DNA of 64,000 bases from Hippopus hippopus (GCA_946811185.2 OX328108.1:2875501-2939500), one strand, 5' to 3'; shown: positions 49,273-57,544, counted from the first letter of the stretch. Translations and numbers: made by a program. Notes: generated by a model not told the origin, from the letters alone.

Positions 49273-49305
49273 TTTATTTAAATATTTTTTTTTTAAATAT
49301 ATAAA
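49273..49305. promoter_or_regulatory. Divergent promoter between ATPase and zinc-ribbon genes
   Basis: Only 33 bp separate the two start codons. The region is almost pure A/T and roughly symmetrical: TTTTATTTAAATA on the left side and AAATATATAAAA on the right, so each ATG has its own AT-box. It is the switch point from the minus-strand to the plus-strand gene block. Confidence 0.6.
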
Positions 49306-49461
49306 ATGTATTGTGTTAAATGTAAAAAACATACTGATACGAGTGATATGAAATATACCGTTTCGAAAAATGGAAGAAATATGAATCAGGGAAAATGTGT
49401 TATTTGTGGAATAACTAAAACACAATTTATAAAAAAAAAACCATTGGGAGTAGCATCTTAA
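49306..49461 (+). CDS. Zinc-ribbon (DUF5679-like) N-terminal part of PLA2-integrase protein
   Basis: 51 aa starting MYCVKCKKHT directly after AAATATATAAA. CVKC (C3, C6) and CVIC (C31, C34) with K-NGR-N-M-x-G-K spacing fit the short zinc ribbons called DUF5679 in Polintons and related viruses. The frame ends after an A10 run (49431-49440). In the next frame from just past that run, sequence is open into the PLA2-like domain at 49491 (SILNKFINNLPVE). A one-base change in the run probably separates what is one reading frame in relatives. Confidence 0.7.
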   Translation: MYCVKCKKHTDTSDMKYTVSKNGRNMNQGKCVICGITKTQFIKKKPLGVAS

Positions 49462-49490
49462 ACAAATTTATAAATAATTTACCTGTTGAA

Positions 49491-50660
49491 ATGCATCTCC
49501 CAGGACACAACTTTACAGGGCCAGGTACCAAACTAGATGAGAGGTTAAATCCTGATTTAACACCGAAGGAATGGAGTAAACCTATAAACCGCGTTGATAA
49601 AGCTGCTTATCACCATGATGTTTGCTATCTTAAGCATGATGATACAAAAACTAGGAATGAAATATGTGATAAAGATATGTTAACAGAGTTAGAAGGTATT
49701 TACAATCCTAGTATTAGAGAAAAAATGGAAAAGGGTTTGGTAAGTAAACTCATTGGAACGAAGATGAAATTTGGAATGGGAGTAAAAAAAAAAAATTTCG
49801 ACACTTTAAAAACTTTAGCGGAAGAATTACATAAACCTGTAAAAAGAAATTTTAAGAAAAGGAGAGTTAGAGTAAACGGTATAGATAGGATATGGGCTGC
49901 GGATTTAGTAGACATGCAAGCATTTTCTAAGTTTAATCATGGTGTTAAATACCTTCTCGCTGTTATTGACATCTTTTCTAAATATGGATATCTGGTGCCA
50001 TTAAAAGACAAAACAGGAAAATCTGTTGCTATAGCATTAAAAAGTATTTTTAAGGAGAGAAAACCAGAAAAAATGTGGGTGGATAAGGGTAAAGAGTTTT
50101 ATAACAAAGATGTAAAAGACTTGGTTGAATTATATTCTACCGAAAATGAGGAAAAATCTAGTGTGGTTGAGAGATGGATTAGAACAATGAAAGAAAAAAT
50201 GTGGAAGTATTTTTCCGCTAACTCTACAAACATTTACATCAATGTGCTACCGGATTTGGTTAAAAAATATAATAACACGAGACATTCATCTATTAAGATG
50301 ACTCCGGTAGACGCTAGTAAAAAAGAAAATGAAACGAGAGTTTGGAGAAATCTTTACCCTGATAATCTCGAAATAAGAGACTCTAATCCTAAGTTTTCCG
50401 TTGGAGACAAAGTAAGGATAACTAAAAAGAAAAAGACTTTTGAGAAAGGTTATACAACAAGATGGACTGAGGAGGTTTTTACAGTTTCTGAAGTAAAACT
50501 TACATCACCTGTAACATATAGAATTAAAGATTTTAATGGAGAAGAAATACAAGGTACCTTTTATGAACCTGAACTGCAGAAAACCAGTCAAGAGCTGTAT
50601 AGGATAGAAAAGGTTATTAAAAAAGGAAAAAAGAAATCTCTTGTAAAGTGGAAAGGTTAA
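49491..50660 (+). CDS. INT: PLA2-like domain fused to retrovirus-type integrase (Polinton INT)
   Basis: 389 aa. Residues 4-45 (PGHNFTGPGTKLDERLN, YHHDVCY) carry a calcium-loop-like GPGT and the HD pair of parvovirus-type phospholipase A2. The integrase core follows: D138 in WAADLVD, D198 in WVDKGKEF, E228 in SSVVERWIR, then KYNNTRHSSI and an SH3-like part (FSVGDKVRI). A chromodomain-like end stops at TAA 50658-50660, after KSLVKWKG. The same frame continues family-like for 16 codons to TAA 50709-50711, so the chromodomain is truncated. The ATG at 49491 has no AT-box, and the true start is probably that of the zinc ribbon. By family knowledge it inserts the element and makes the 6-bp duplication. 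Confidence 0.92.
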   Translation: MHLPGHNFTGPGTKLDERLNPDLTPKEWSKPINRVDKAAYHHDVCYLKHDDTKTRNEICDKDMLTELEGIYNPSIREKMEKGLVSKLIGTKMKFGMGVKKKNFDTLKTLAEELHKPVKRNFKKRRVRVNGIDRIWAADLVDMQAFSKFNHGVKYLLAVIDIFSKYGYLVPLKDKTGKSVAIALKSIFKERKPEKMWVDKGKEFYNKDVKDLVELYSTENEEKSSVVERWIRTMKEKMWKYFSANSTNIYINVLPDLVKKYNNTRHSSIKMTPVDASKKENETRVWRNLYPDNLEIRDSNPKFSVGDKVRITKKKKTFEKGYTTRWTEEVFTVSEVKLTSPVTYRIKDFNGEEIQGTFYEPELQKTSQELYRIEKVIKKGKKKSLVKWKG

Positions 50661-50721
50661 CCTGATGAATTTAATTCATGGGTTGACAATAAAGACATTA
50701 GAAATATTTAACTATAAAAAA

Positions 50722-51138
50722 ATGTCAAATATTTCGATTGAAAACGTAATTTTACCAAATAAGCCGTTGAACAATTTCGAATTAGAGGGTGCCGCAAAAA
50801 GATTAAAGATTCCTTATTTTAGAGGAGTTTTTTTACTAGATACATTACCGAGAAAACCGAGTAAAAAAGAATGTGGTATAGTAAACTTTGATAAAAGTGG
50901 TGGACCTGGTACACATTGGGTCGCTTGGTATAAAAATGGTAAAACTAAAATTTATTTTGATAGTTATGGCATACAACCACCTATTGAAATTCGAGATTAT
51001 TTAAAAAGTCCAATACAGTACAATACTGACCAATTACAACAAGCTGGGCAAGTATTTTGCGGTCATTTATGTTTGTACATTCTAAAAGAGTTATCCATGG
51101 GTAACAGGTTTCAAAATGTTTTAAATAAACTTTTTTAG
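50722..51138 (+). CDS. PRO: Adenain-like cysteine protease (Polinton PRO)
   Basis: 138 aa from the ATG at 50722 (MSNISIENV), chosen because ACTATAAAAAA abuts it; an in-frame ATG at 50665 would overlap the integrase tail. Catalytic residues: H65 in GTHWVAWY, D80 in YFDSYG, Q110 and C113 in GQVFCGHLC. The length and motif order match Ulp1/adenain-type viral maturation proteases. It lies between integrase and fibre genes. Likely substrates include the pX-like protein (IEGG-F site at residues 79-83). Confidence 0.92.
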   Translation: MSNISIENVILPNKPLNNFELEGAAKRLKIPYFRGVFLLDTLPRKPSKKECGIVNFDKSGGPGTHWVAWYKNGKTKIYFDSYGIQPPIEIRDYLKSPIQYNTDQLQQAGQVFCGHLCLYILKELSMGNRFQNVLNKLF

Positions 51139-51151
51139 TACTATATAAAAA

Positions 51152-52093
51152 ATGCCTGTTGACAAATTCGGACGAATGAAAGATGTTAAAACAAGTGGTG
51201 ATGGTGTGTCACTCGCTTACATAAATAATAATTTTTTACGTAAAGATGGAACAACTGTTGTTACTGGGTCTATAAACATGAACGGTAATACATTAACGAG
51301 GGTTAGTAATCCAGTAAATCCTCAAGATGCAGCAACTAAGGCTTATGTTGACACCAACTCAGGGTTGTTGGATGAAAACGGTGGATACCATATTAAAAAT
51401 GGTTATTTAAACATGGGTTTTAATTCGATAAAAAACGTTAAGGAACCAACAGAATCGCATGAAGCTGCTACTAAAAATTATGTGGATAAGAGTGGTAAAG
51501 CAATAGTAGTGGAACCGGATGGTACCTTTTCCGCTGTTGCAAATATAAATATGCAGGGGTATTCGTTAACAAATCTTATAAATCCAGTATATCCACAAGA
51601 TGCTGCGACTAGGGCTTATGTAGATGGTTTGAGACGAGCCTTTGTTTACTTAAATGGAGTGTATCTAGCAGTTGAAGACGTTTCTATGGGTGGGCGGAGA
51701 ATTAGCGATGTTGGAAGCCCTTTAGAAAACCAACAAGCTGCAAATAAGTTTTATGTAGATACCGTTGTTGAGGCGGCTACCGCGGGTGTAAAAGCTATGA
51801 CAAAAAAACAAGATGGGTCTTTTTTAATGAATGGTGAAATAGATATGAATGATAACCAAATTATTGGATTACCAAATCCTGATTCCCCTTACTCCGCTGT
51901 CAATAAACATTATGTTGATAATGGTGGGGCTATTATAAAAAATTGGGATGGAACTTTTATGGTAGCGACTAACATAAATCTTCGGGGTTTTTCTTTAAAA
52001 AACGCGGCAACCCCAGTAGAAGAGAGAGATTTAGCAACAAAATCATACGTGGATAAAAAAAGTCTCCCACCCTATTATAACTGTGTGGGCTGA
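51152..52093 (+). CDS. Tail-fibre-like stalk protein with six repeats
   Basis: 313 aa, ATG next to ACTATATAAAAA. Six imperfect repeats end in (A/V)(A/N)(T/N)K-x-YVD at residues 65, 110, 156, 201, 254 and 299, spaced 45-53 residues, each preceded by NP-x-x-P(Q)DA-like sequence and an INMNG-x-x-(L/I) strand. This resembles repeats of phage tail fibres and tail-collar proteins. The frame is lost after YVDKKSLP near 52055-52085, and the head domain follows in another frame. A trimeric fibre on the virion is the likely role (inference). Confidence 0.75.
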   Translation: MPVDKFGRMKDVKTSGDGVSLAYINNNFLRKDGTTVVTGSINMNGNTLTRVSNPVNPQDAATKAYVDTNSGLLDENGGYHIKNGYLNMGFNSIKNVKEPTESHEAATKNYVDKSGKAIVVEPDGTFSAVANINMQGYSLTNLINPVYPQDAATRAYVDGLRRAFVYLNGVYLAVEDVSMGGRRISDVGSPLENQQAANKFYVDTVVEAATAGVKAMTKKQDGSFLMNGEIDMNDNQIIGLPNPDSPYSAVNKHYVDNGGAIIKNWDGTFMVATNINLRGFSLKNAATPVEERDLATKSYVDKKSLPPYYNCVG

Positions 52094-52454
52094 AGAAAAT
52101 GGACCAATTGGAAGCGGTAATTATGAGTTTTCATTTGGTAATGGTGCTTCAGGTGCTAGCCATAGGATGGGTGGTTATTGTATGAATGCGTCGGGTAGAA
52201 TTATAAGAGGTAGTTTATCAGTTGTTACAAGTAACCCTAATGTACCAGAAGAGGTAAAAGTTAATATTGTGGTAAACGGAGTAGAGCTGGTTGATTACTC
52301 TATTATTAAAAAGAAAGATGAGGTTTGTAGTTGTGTAGTTTTTCCTAAACCACTTGAAATAAAACAATGCGATATCATAAACTTTATTTCAAGAACAACC
52401 AACCCTACTGCGGAACACTCTTACATATCTATTTTGATAGAGTTAGACTTATAA
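52083..52454 (+). pseudogene. Fibre head domain, out of frame with the stalk
   Basis: About 124 codons with no ATG at the natural beginning (VWAEENGPIG) and no AT-box. It contains NYEFSFGNGASG, YCMNASGRIIRGSLSV, VKVNIVVNGVEL and ISILIELDL, a beta-rich C-terminal domain of the kind found at the end of tail-fibre-like proteins. It overlaps the stalk frame by 11 bp, and the break lies in an A7 or C3-A-C3 stretch at 52055-52073. It is most likely one gene broken by a one-base indel. Confidence 0.75.
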
Positions 52455-52465
52455 TTACACTAAAT

Positions 52466-52500
52466 AAATATAACTCCTTTCTAAATGAGAAGTTATATTT
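52466..52500. terminator. Hairpin between convergent fibre and RING genes
   Basis: AAATATAACT (52466-52475) pairs with AGTTATATTT (52491-52500) across a 15-nt loop. It sits exactly between the stops of two convergent genes, as does the hairpin at 38516-38544. Confidence 0.5.
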
Positions 52501-52505
52501 ATATT

Positions 52506-53438
52506 TTAATGAAGATGTCGTTTAACATTTGACTCCTTTCTACACATAGGACATTTATATAAATCATCTTTATCACATGAGTCACATATAGATATATGAC
52601 CACAATCACAAAATAATACATTAGGTTTATTTTCATTACATATGATGCATAAATCCTCTAAAAATGTTTTGGTTTCTTGAATTTTTTTTGGTTTGTTATT
52701 TAATTCCTCTATTTCACTATCATTGTGTATATAGTTATTAGATAACTCTCCATCACTCTCATCATCTGATGTTAGTTCTTCTTCTTCATCTTTATAAGCA
52801 AAATTAGTTCTATATTCTCTTCTGATTAACATATTCATTCCATACCAAAAACTACCATAAAATATATCATCACCACTACTTACAATAAAACTTTTACTTT
52901 TTATCGAAAAATTTTCATTCATATCAATATTAAATGATATGATTGGATATAATCTAAAATTAGATTGACAGGGTTGCCTATCATCATTATCAATTAAATC
53001 AACCAAAGCTTTTTCATAATCATTAATAAAATTATCACTTCTATCAAATGGTATTTGGATAACATTAAAAACATGTTCATCTAGGCAATAATAAGAATTT
53101 GTGGAAGAGCTATATGAGTTTGGTAAAGCTATTAAAATAGTTGTTGATGCAAGGTCAGAGATAGGTTCAGGATTATTTAACATTTCTATACTATATAAGT
53201 AATAACTCAATGGTCTTATTCTTTTAAATAAACAAATTATATCACGTTTTTGTATTTCATCATCTAATTCATCCATTAATTTTATTCGATAAAACTTATT
53301 AAATGGGAAATAAATACTTAATGTATTATGTTTATTCTCAACACATTTTACTATTTTATCATAATCTTCATACCATAATTTACGTAACACACTATTAGAA
53401 TATTTTTCAAGATGTATATTATGTAATCGTATACTCAT
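52506..53438 (-). CDS. RING-finger protein, putative E3 ubiquitin ligase
   Basis: 310 aa, ATG next to ATATTATAAAA. The C-terminal RING uses C264, C267, C279, H281, C285, C288, C296 and C299 (CIIC...CGHISICDSC...CPMC), closest in layout to the compact RINGs of IAP and neuralized-type proteins. Residues 1-210 are a beta-rich domain I do not recognise; residues 215-262 are acidic and disordered. It is separated from the other genes by an opposite orientation and a hairpin. By analogy with viral RING proteins it could act on host defence or cell-death proteins; this is inference. Confidence 0.8.
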   Translation of the reverse strand: MSIRLHNIHLEKYSNSVLRKLWYEDYDKIVKCVENKHNTLSIYFPFNKFYRIKLMDELDDEIQKRDIICLFKRIRPLSYYLYSIEMLNNPEPISDLASTTILIALPNSYSSSTNSYYCLDEHVFNVIQIPFDRSDNFINDYEKALVDLIDNDDRQPCQSNFRLYPIISFNIDMNENFSIKSKSFIVSSGDDIFYGSFWYGMNMLIRREYRTNFAYKDEEEELTSDDESDGELSNNYIHNDSEIEELNNKPKKIQETKTFLEDLCIICNENKPNVLFCDCGHISICDSCDKDDLYKCPMCRKESNVKRHLH

Positions 53439-53469
53439 TTTTATAATATTTCTTTATAATTCAAAGGAA

Positions 53470-53810
53470 AAAATTCAAAAAATTTTTCCCCACTTTTTTA
53501 TTATCAAATACTTAAAAATTGAATTTAAGGTAAAATGATTATAGTAATTATATGGTCCCTCATGCATGGACTTATCCTGCGTTGACACATGGGGCCCATT
53601 AGTTGATGTATTGTTAATGGGCAAAATTGTTAATCGATGCGTTGGTTAGTGGATGCGTTGTTAAACCAGATGACTTGAGAGTTGATATATGAGGAAATTT
53701 ATTTTCTTAGAATTATGAGGAAATAGATTTTCGTAGAAATATGGAAATGCCTTGGGAAAAATGGCTTATTTTATAAAAAGCTGTCTAGATACCCCATTTA
53801 TATAACTACT
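53470..53810 (-). repeat. Right terminal inverted repeat of Polinton (341 bp)
   Basis: Inverted copy of the left terminal repeat, lacking the 16-bp duplication. By eye the two differ at about 4 of 341 positions. Confidence 0.95.
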
Positions 53811-53816
53811 ATTGTG
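53811..53816. repeat. Right target-site duplication (ATTGTG)
   Basis: ATTGTG directly follows the last base of the element. Removing the element and one copy restores an uninterrupted family-A MITE sequence (AACATTGTG-GGAAAAGG). Confidence 0.95.
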
Positions 53817-53925
53817 GGAAAAGGAGAAAATGCTGGAAACCAGCATTTTCTCCTTTTCCCACAATGTTTTTAAAAGCCATTCCCTCAGTGGCATTAAAAG
53901 TCGGGATTGTTTGATAAACGGTTCA
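53811..53925. repeat. Right half of the family-A MITE hit by the Polinton
   Basis: ATTGTGGGAAAAGGAGAAAA, central palindrome, then TCAGTGGCATTAAAAGTCGG and TTTGATAAACGGTT. Confidence 0.85.
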
Positions 53926-53929
53926 ACAG

Positions 53930-54830
53930 ATGTTTTTAAAGTCGGAAAAAACTGCAAATGACGTAGTAACCGTAATTTGCGCCTTTTCCAGACCTATTTT
54001 TCACCATCTGAAAGAGCGTTAAATCGTTTATATATTGAATTTGGGTAAACGAAGGCTAAACATCTATCAAACTATGTAGGCCTACATGTATTTCCAATTT
54101 GGAGTCAAAATTTACATAAGCTATGCTCTGTTAGAAGGGAATTTAATGTATCTGCAGAAAGGTATCGATTCAGGTCAGCTTGCGACGTCGAATAATTGCC
54201 TGTATCGACAGCAGAGGTGGCCATACAAATTATTGATTGAAAAATTACAAGAACTTTAAGAAAAACCTAACTTTAATGTTACCTTAGTCTTTGAGTACTT
54301 TTGCAACTTTGATTTTAGTACCACCTTCATTTCAACTGCAAAAACCTAACTTAAACTTTCTGTTAGTCAAAATCTGATTAGCCTGGCATTTTCTACAGAC
54401 TCTGAATTAAAGTATGATACCAAATTTGTTGGTCTTCAGTAAAACATGCGACGAGAAATAAAAGAAAATTAAGTGCACACTTATTTATGGAACTGAGTAT
54501 ATATCAAGTTGCAAGGATTTTTTTACGAAAACTATCGAAGTCACATGAATCAGTTTCAAAATAGCAGCCAGACAGTGGTGAAGGTCCAGGTGGATTTTCT
54601 TTCAAATGTTTGGATGAAACTGAATGATATTTTCCATGACGCTAAGAAAAAGATGAAATTAGAAAATTATTTGGTGATTTATTCTATACTTTGTTCAACT
54701 TTTGACTTTTTCTTGCTCGGATCGTAACTACCGTGAACCAATGAACCGCAAGGCTATATAATGGATAACGGAGATGCATGAAATCTTCCTTTGCCAGAGC
54801 GTGACTTAGCTATAATTACGTATAATAATA
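53930..54830. other. Non-coding with a family-D fragment
   Basis: 54120-54190 resembles the D arm (AGCTATGCTCTGTTAGAAGG). The remainder has no recognised gene or repeat. Confidence 0.4.
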
Positions 54831-54836
54831 TGGTCT

Positions 54837-55096
54837 CTAACATGAGAAAAGGGGCTTTCGGACATTTGCGTAAAGTGCCGTCTCGGATTAGCCTGCGCAG
54901 AATGCGCAGGTTGATCCGAGACGACACTTTACGTCAGCATTAGATTTAGTCCTACAGGAGACTTGCGTGAAACAGAAAATCGCACACGATCGGAAAGTGT
55001 CGTCTCGGATCAGCCTTTGCGGACTGCACAGGCTGATCCAAGACGACACTTTACGCAAATGTCCGAATGCCCCTTTTTCACGTGGTGCAGGCCATA
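54837..55096. repeat. Family-C MITE (long form)
   Basis: Two core hairpins (TTAGCCTGCGCAGAATGCGC and partner; TCAGCCTTTGCGGACTGCAC and partner) between CATTCGGACATTTGCG-type arms. Confidence 0.85.
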
Positions 55097-55289
55097 CAGT
55101 AACGCGTTATAACCACAGATGAGCTTTTTTTGTTCAGAAATCTTTCCTCTCCAATGTCACCAAAAGACGTAGGTTTGCACGTAGTTTAATGTTGGTTGGG
55201 AGGGTCAGATTGTCATTTAAAAAAAAAAGAAATGTCAAAATGAACGTTGGAGCAACATGACGTCATTTAAAACGACGTCATTAACACTT

Positions 55290-56055
55290 TAAAAAATAGT
55301 CCAGTGTTTTGACGACCCTGAAAAAGCAAGCTTTGGAAACAGTTAAAAAAAAAAAAAAAAAAAGCGGAATGCAGGTTACCAATACTTTCTTTTTTTCCCT
55401 CAATGTTTCTACTCCTTCAAATTCAAAGACAAATTATATCATTTGTACCATGTTGAATTTGTCGTCTAAACTATGTTTTTTTTTGTCTGGCAAAGAATCA
55501 CGTGCAAAACCCAAAATCAAGCGTTGTTACTGGCAAAACCAGAACTGCAATGATTAACATAAGCTTTGGATTGAATGTTCGTATAACTTTTTTTTGTGTG
55601 TGGCATAAGATTAGCCAAGCGAAAAAAATTTAGAACCGGTCAAAATTGACAGCATTTGCAGACGACAAATTAAATGTTGCTGCAATTATGATTTCTGTCT
55701 TTGAAAGGTTAAAAAAACATTGTGATAAAAGAGAAAATGCTCGTTACCAGTTTTCCCACAATATATGTTTTCAATAGTGTACCCTTTTCAGGGTCGTTAA
55801 ATCTCGAGATAGTGTGGTAAAGAGTTATATTAGATTCTTTTTTGGTCAAATATATAAATTTCTTGTTTTTCAATGCTTTAACTCTTTACCAAACGACAAA
55901 GAAGTCCAAATTGAAAGCATTTGCTGACGAAAAATTAAAGTGAAATTTGTTTAGGGAAGAATAACAAACATCGTTGGAGAAGGAGAAACGTTTTGAAAAG
56001 CTTTCTGTCAAAAAGATCATTTAAAGACGGGATTATTCGGCAAATGGTTAAGCAA
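55290..56055. repeat. Three family-A MITEs in a row
   Basis: Copies at 55290-55500 (with an A18-type loop), 55608-55830 and 55875-56055 (centre mostly deleted). Confidence 0.7.
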
Positions 56056-56424
56056 GTTTTTTTTCTAGCTCACTTGCATGTGTATACGTGCTTGTTTAAA
56101 TGTTCCTTACTAGATCTAGGTCATTCTTACGTCATCATGACGTCAGACTTCAATTATCACAAGTTGTAGCGTTAATGAACTAATTAAAGCTAGATCTACC
56201 ATCTGCTAAGGCAGGCTTGCAGCAGACGATCTTTGCAAATATTGTTGTAAAAAGGAACGACTGAAACTTTGTGTTAACAAAAAAGTGTATGGGTAAACAT
56301 TGTTGCAAAAGTAGAAATACATCTAGCTCCATGCGTGCCACTTCTCAATCAGCCATAATGTTTAAAAAATATGTCGGCTGCAAGGTGAAGGAAAGTCGTC
56401 TGCGTGTGGTTAGGATTTAACTTT

Positions 56425-56860
56425 TTACCAGACGACAAAATTGAAACCTTTTCTAACTTGAAAGCATGTGAAATACGTTGCAATATTGTATCTGGTAATA
56501 TATATGTCTTCCATATTAAAAATATATATATTCTATATTAAGATATTTATTGTCTATAAAAGTTATTTATATTGTGTACAAAAAATTAATTTATTTCATG
56601 CACAATATATCTATATATTTATTCAATATATATATATCTTTTATACACAATATAAGTATTTTTTAGACAATAAATATCTTAATATAGAATATTTATTTTT
56701 AATACGGAATACATATAAAACTAGATACAATATTGCAACGTTTTTCACGCCATAGTAGACGGCAAATTAAATGCGGATGATAGGAAAATGTAAATTGCTT
56801 TCCAAAGCTTACATCATTATTTTTAAGAAAAAGAAGAAAATGCTGGTTATTCCATAATGT
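56425..56860. repeat. Family-A MITE split by an AT-rich foldback
   Basis: A left arm to 56465, A right part from 56748 (GACGGCAAATTAAATG). The foldback lies between. Confidence 0.65.
56470..56746. repeat. AT-rich foldback, about 275 bp
   Basis: Arms GCAATATTGTATCT and AGATACAATATTGC at the ends. TAAGATATTTATTGTCTA and TAGACAATAAATATCTTA pair inside. An open frame of 95 codons spans it but is a by-product of the repeat. Confidence 0.75.
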
Positions 56861-56867
56861 TTTAACC

Positions 56868-57215
56868 TATAGGCTGCTAAGCGCGACTCAAGGACCTTTT
56901 GCAGACAGTGTAAATCAAGATTAGACTGCACAGAACGTGCAGTCTGATCTTGGATCTACACTGTCCGATAAGGAGATATCTTTCCCCACAAAATACCTTT
57001 GAAACAGCAAAACTTGGGTTTTTACTATCGGCTTGAAAGTTTCATTTTATATATGGCCTGCAACACGCGAAAAGGGACATTCGGACATTTGCGTAAAGCG
57101 TCGTCTCGGATCAGCCTGCGCAGTCCGCGCAGGCTTATCCGAGACGTCACTTTACGCAAATGTCCGAATGCCCCTTTTCGCGTGTTGCAAGCCATATATA
57201 GCAGGACAATGGTTA
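56868..57215. repeat. Family-B MITE with a nested family-C MITE
   Basis: B core at 56925-56955. The C short form (57048-57198) is inserted in the B right arm, with TATATA on both sides. Confidence 0.8.
57048..57198. repeat. Family-C MITE (short form)
   Basis: Single hairpin: ATATGGCCTGCAACACGCGA to its inverted partner, core CTGCGCAGTCCGCGCAGG. Confidence 0.88.
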
Positions 57216-57379
57216 AGGTTTCTTACTAAAGGTCATTAGAACACGGGATTGATTGACATAGGATATGTTTATCATGACCTTTAGATAGATTTAGATCTAT
57301 GTCATCCTAACTTTGGGTGTGAGGTAAGGAATTACCTTGACCTTACATTGTAACATTTCTGATACATGGTCTACTAAGG

Positions 57380-57440
57380 TGGGGATTGAATTTAGGACTC
57401 CCAGGTCCCAAGGCGAGCGCCCTACCATGTTGCTACAAAA
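57380..57440 (-). repeat. tRNA-like SINE head fragment
   Basis: In minus orientation: GGTAGGGCGCTCGCC...GGGACCTGGGAGTC, like a tRNA A-box region; related to 24880-24960. Confidence 0.45.
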
Positions 57441-57544
57441 GCTAGATGTATAGCAAGATGGTATAAGTGTCCTCTCTGTACATGTCTCAAGCAATTAAGT
57501 TACACTCAAAACATCTTGGCTGAGAGTCAACTGCCGACAGTAAA

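Larger units (their letters stand above)
38030..53810. mobile_element. Polinton/Maverick (adintovirus-like) element, both ends present
   Basis: The element starts AGTAGTTATAT and ends ATATAACTACT, matching the AGT...ACT ends of Polintons. It is 15,781 bp long, has long terminal inverted repeats and is flanked by the 6-bp duplication ATTGTG, the size made by Polinton integrases. It encodes the Polinton core set (PolB, integrase, cysteine protease, packaging ATPase, double jelly-roll and single jelly-roll capsid proteins) plus accessory genes. It sits in the central palindrome of a family-A MITE, whose halves are 37918-38029 and 53811-53925. Three in-frame stops and two frameshifts show it is not fully functional as it stands. 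Confidence 0.97.

Noticed and set aside
54837..55096. CRISPR-like array because of regularly repeated palindromic units
   Set aside because: Eukaryotic context, only two hairpins, no spacers of uniform length; it is a family-C MITE.
56468..56755. 95-codon frame rich in Ile/Tyr/Phe
   Set aside because: It spans the AT-rich foldback, and its symmetry follows the inverted repeat.
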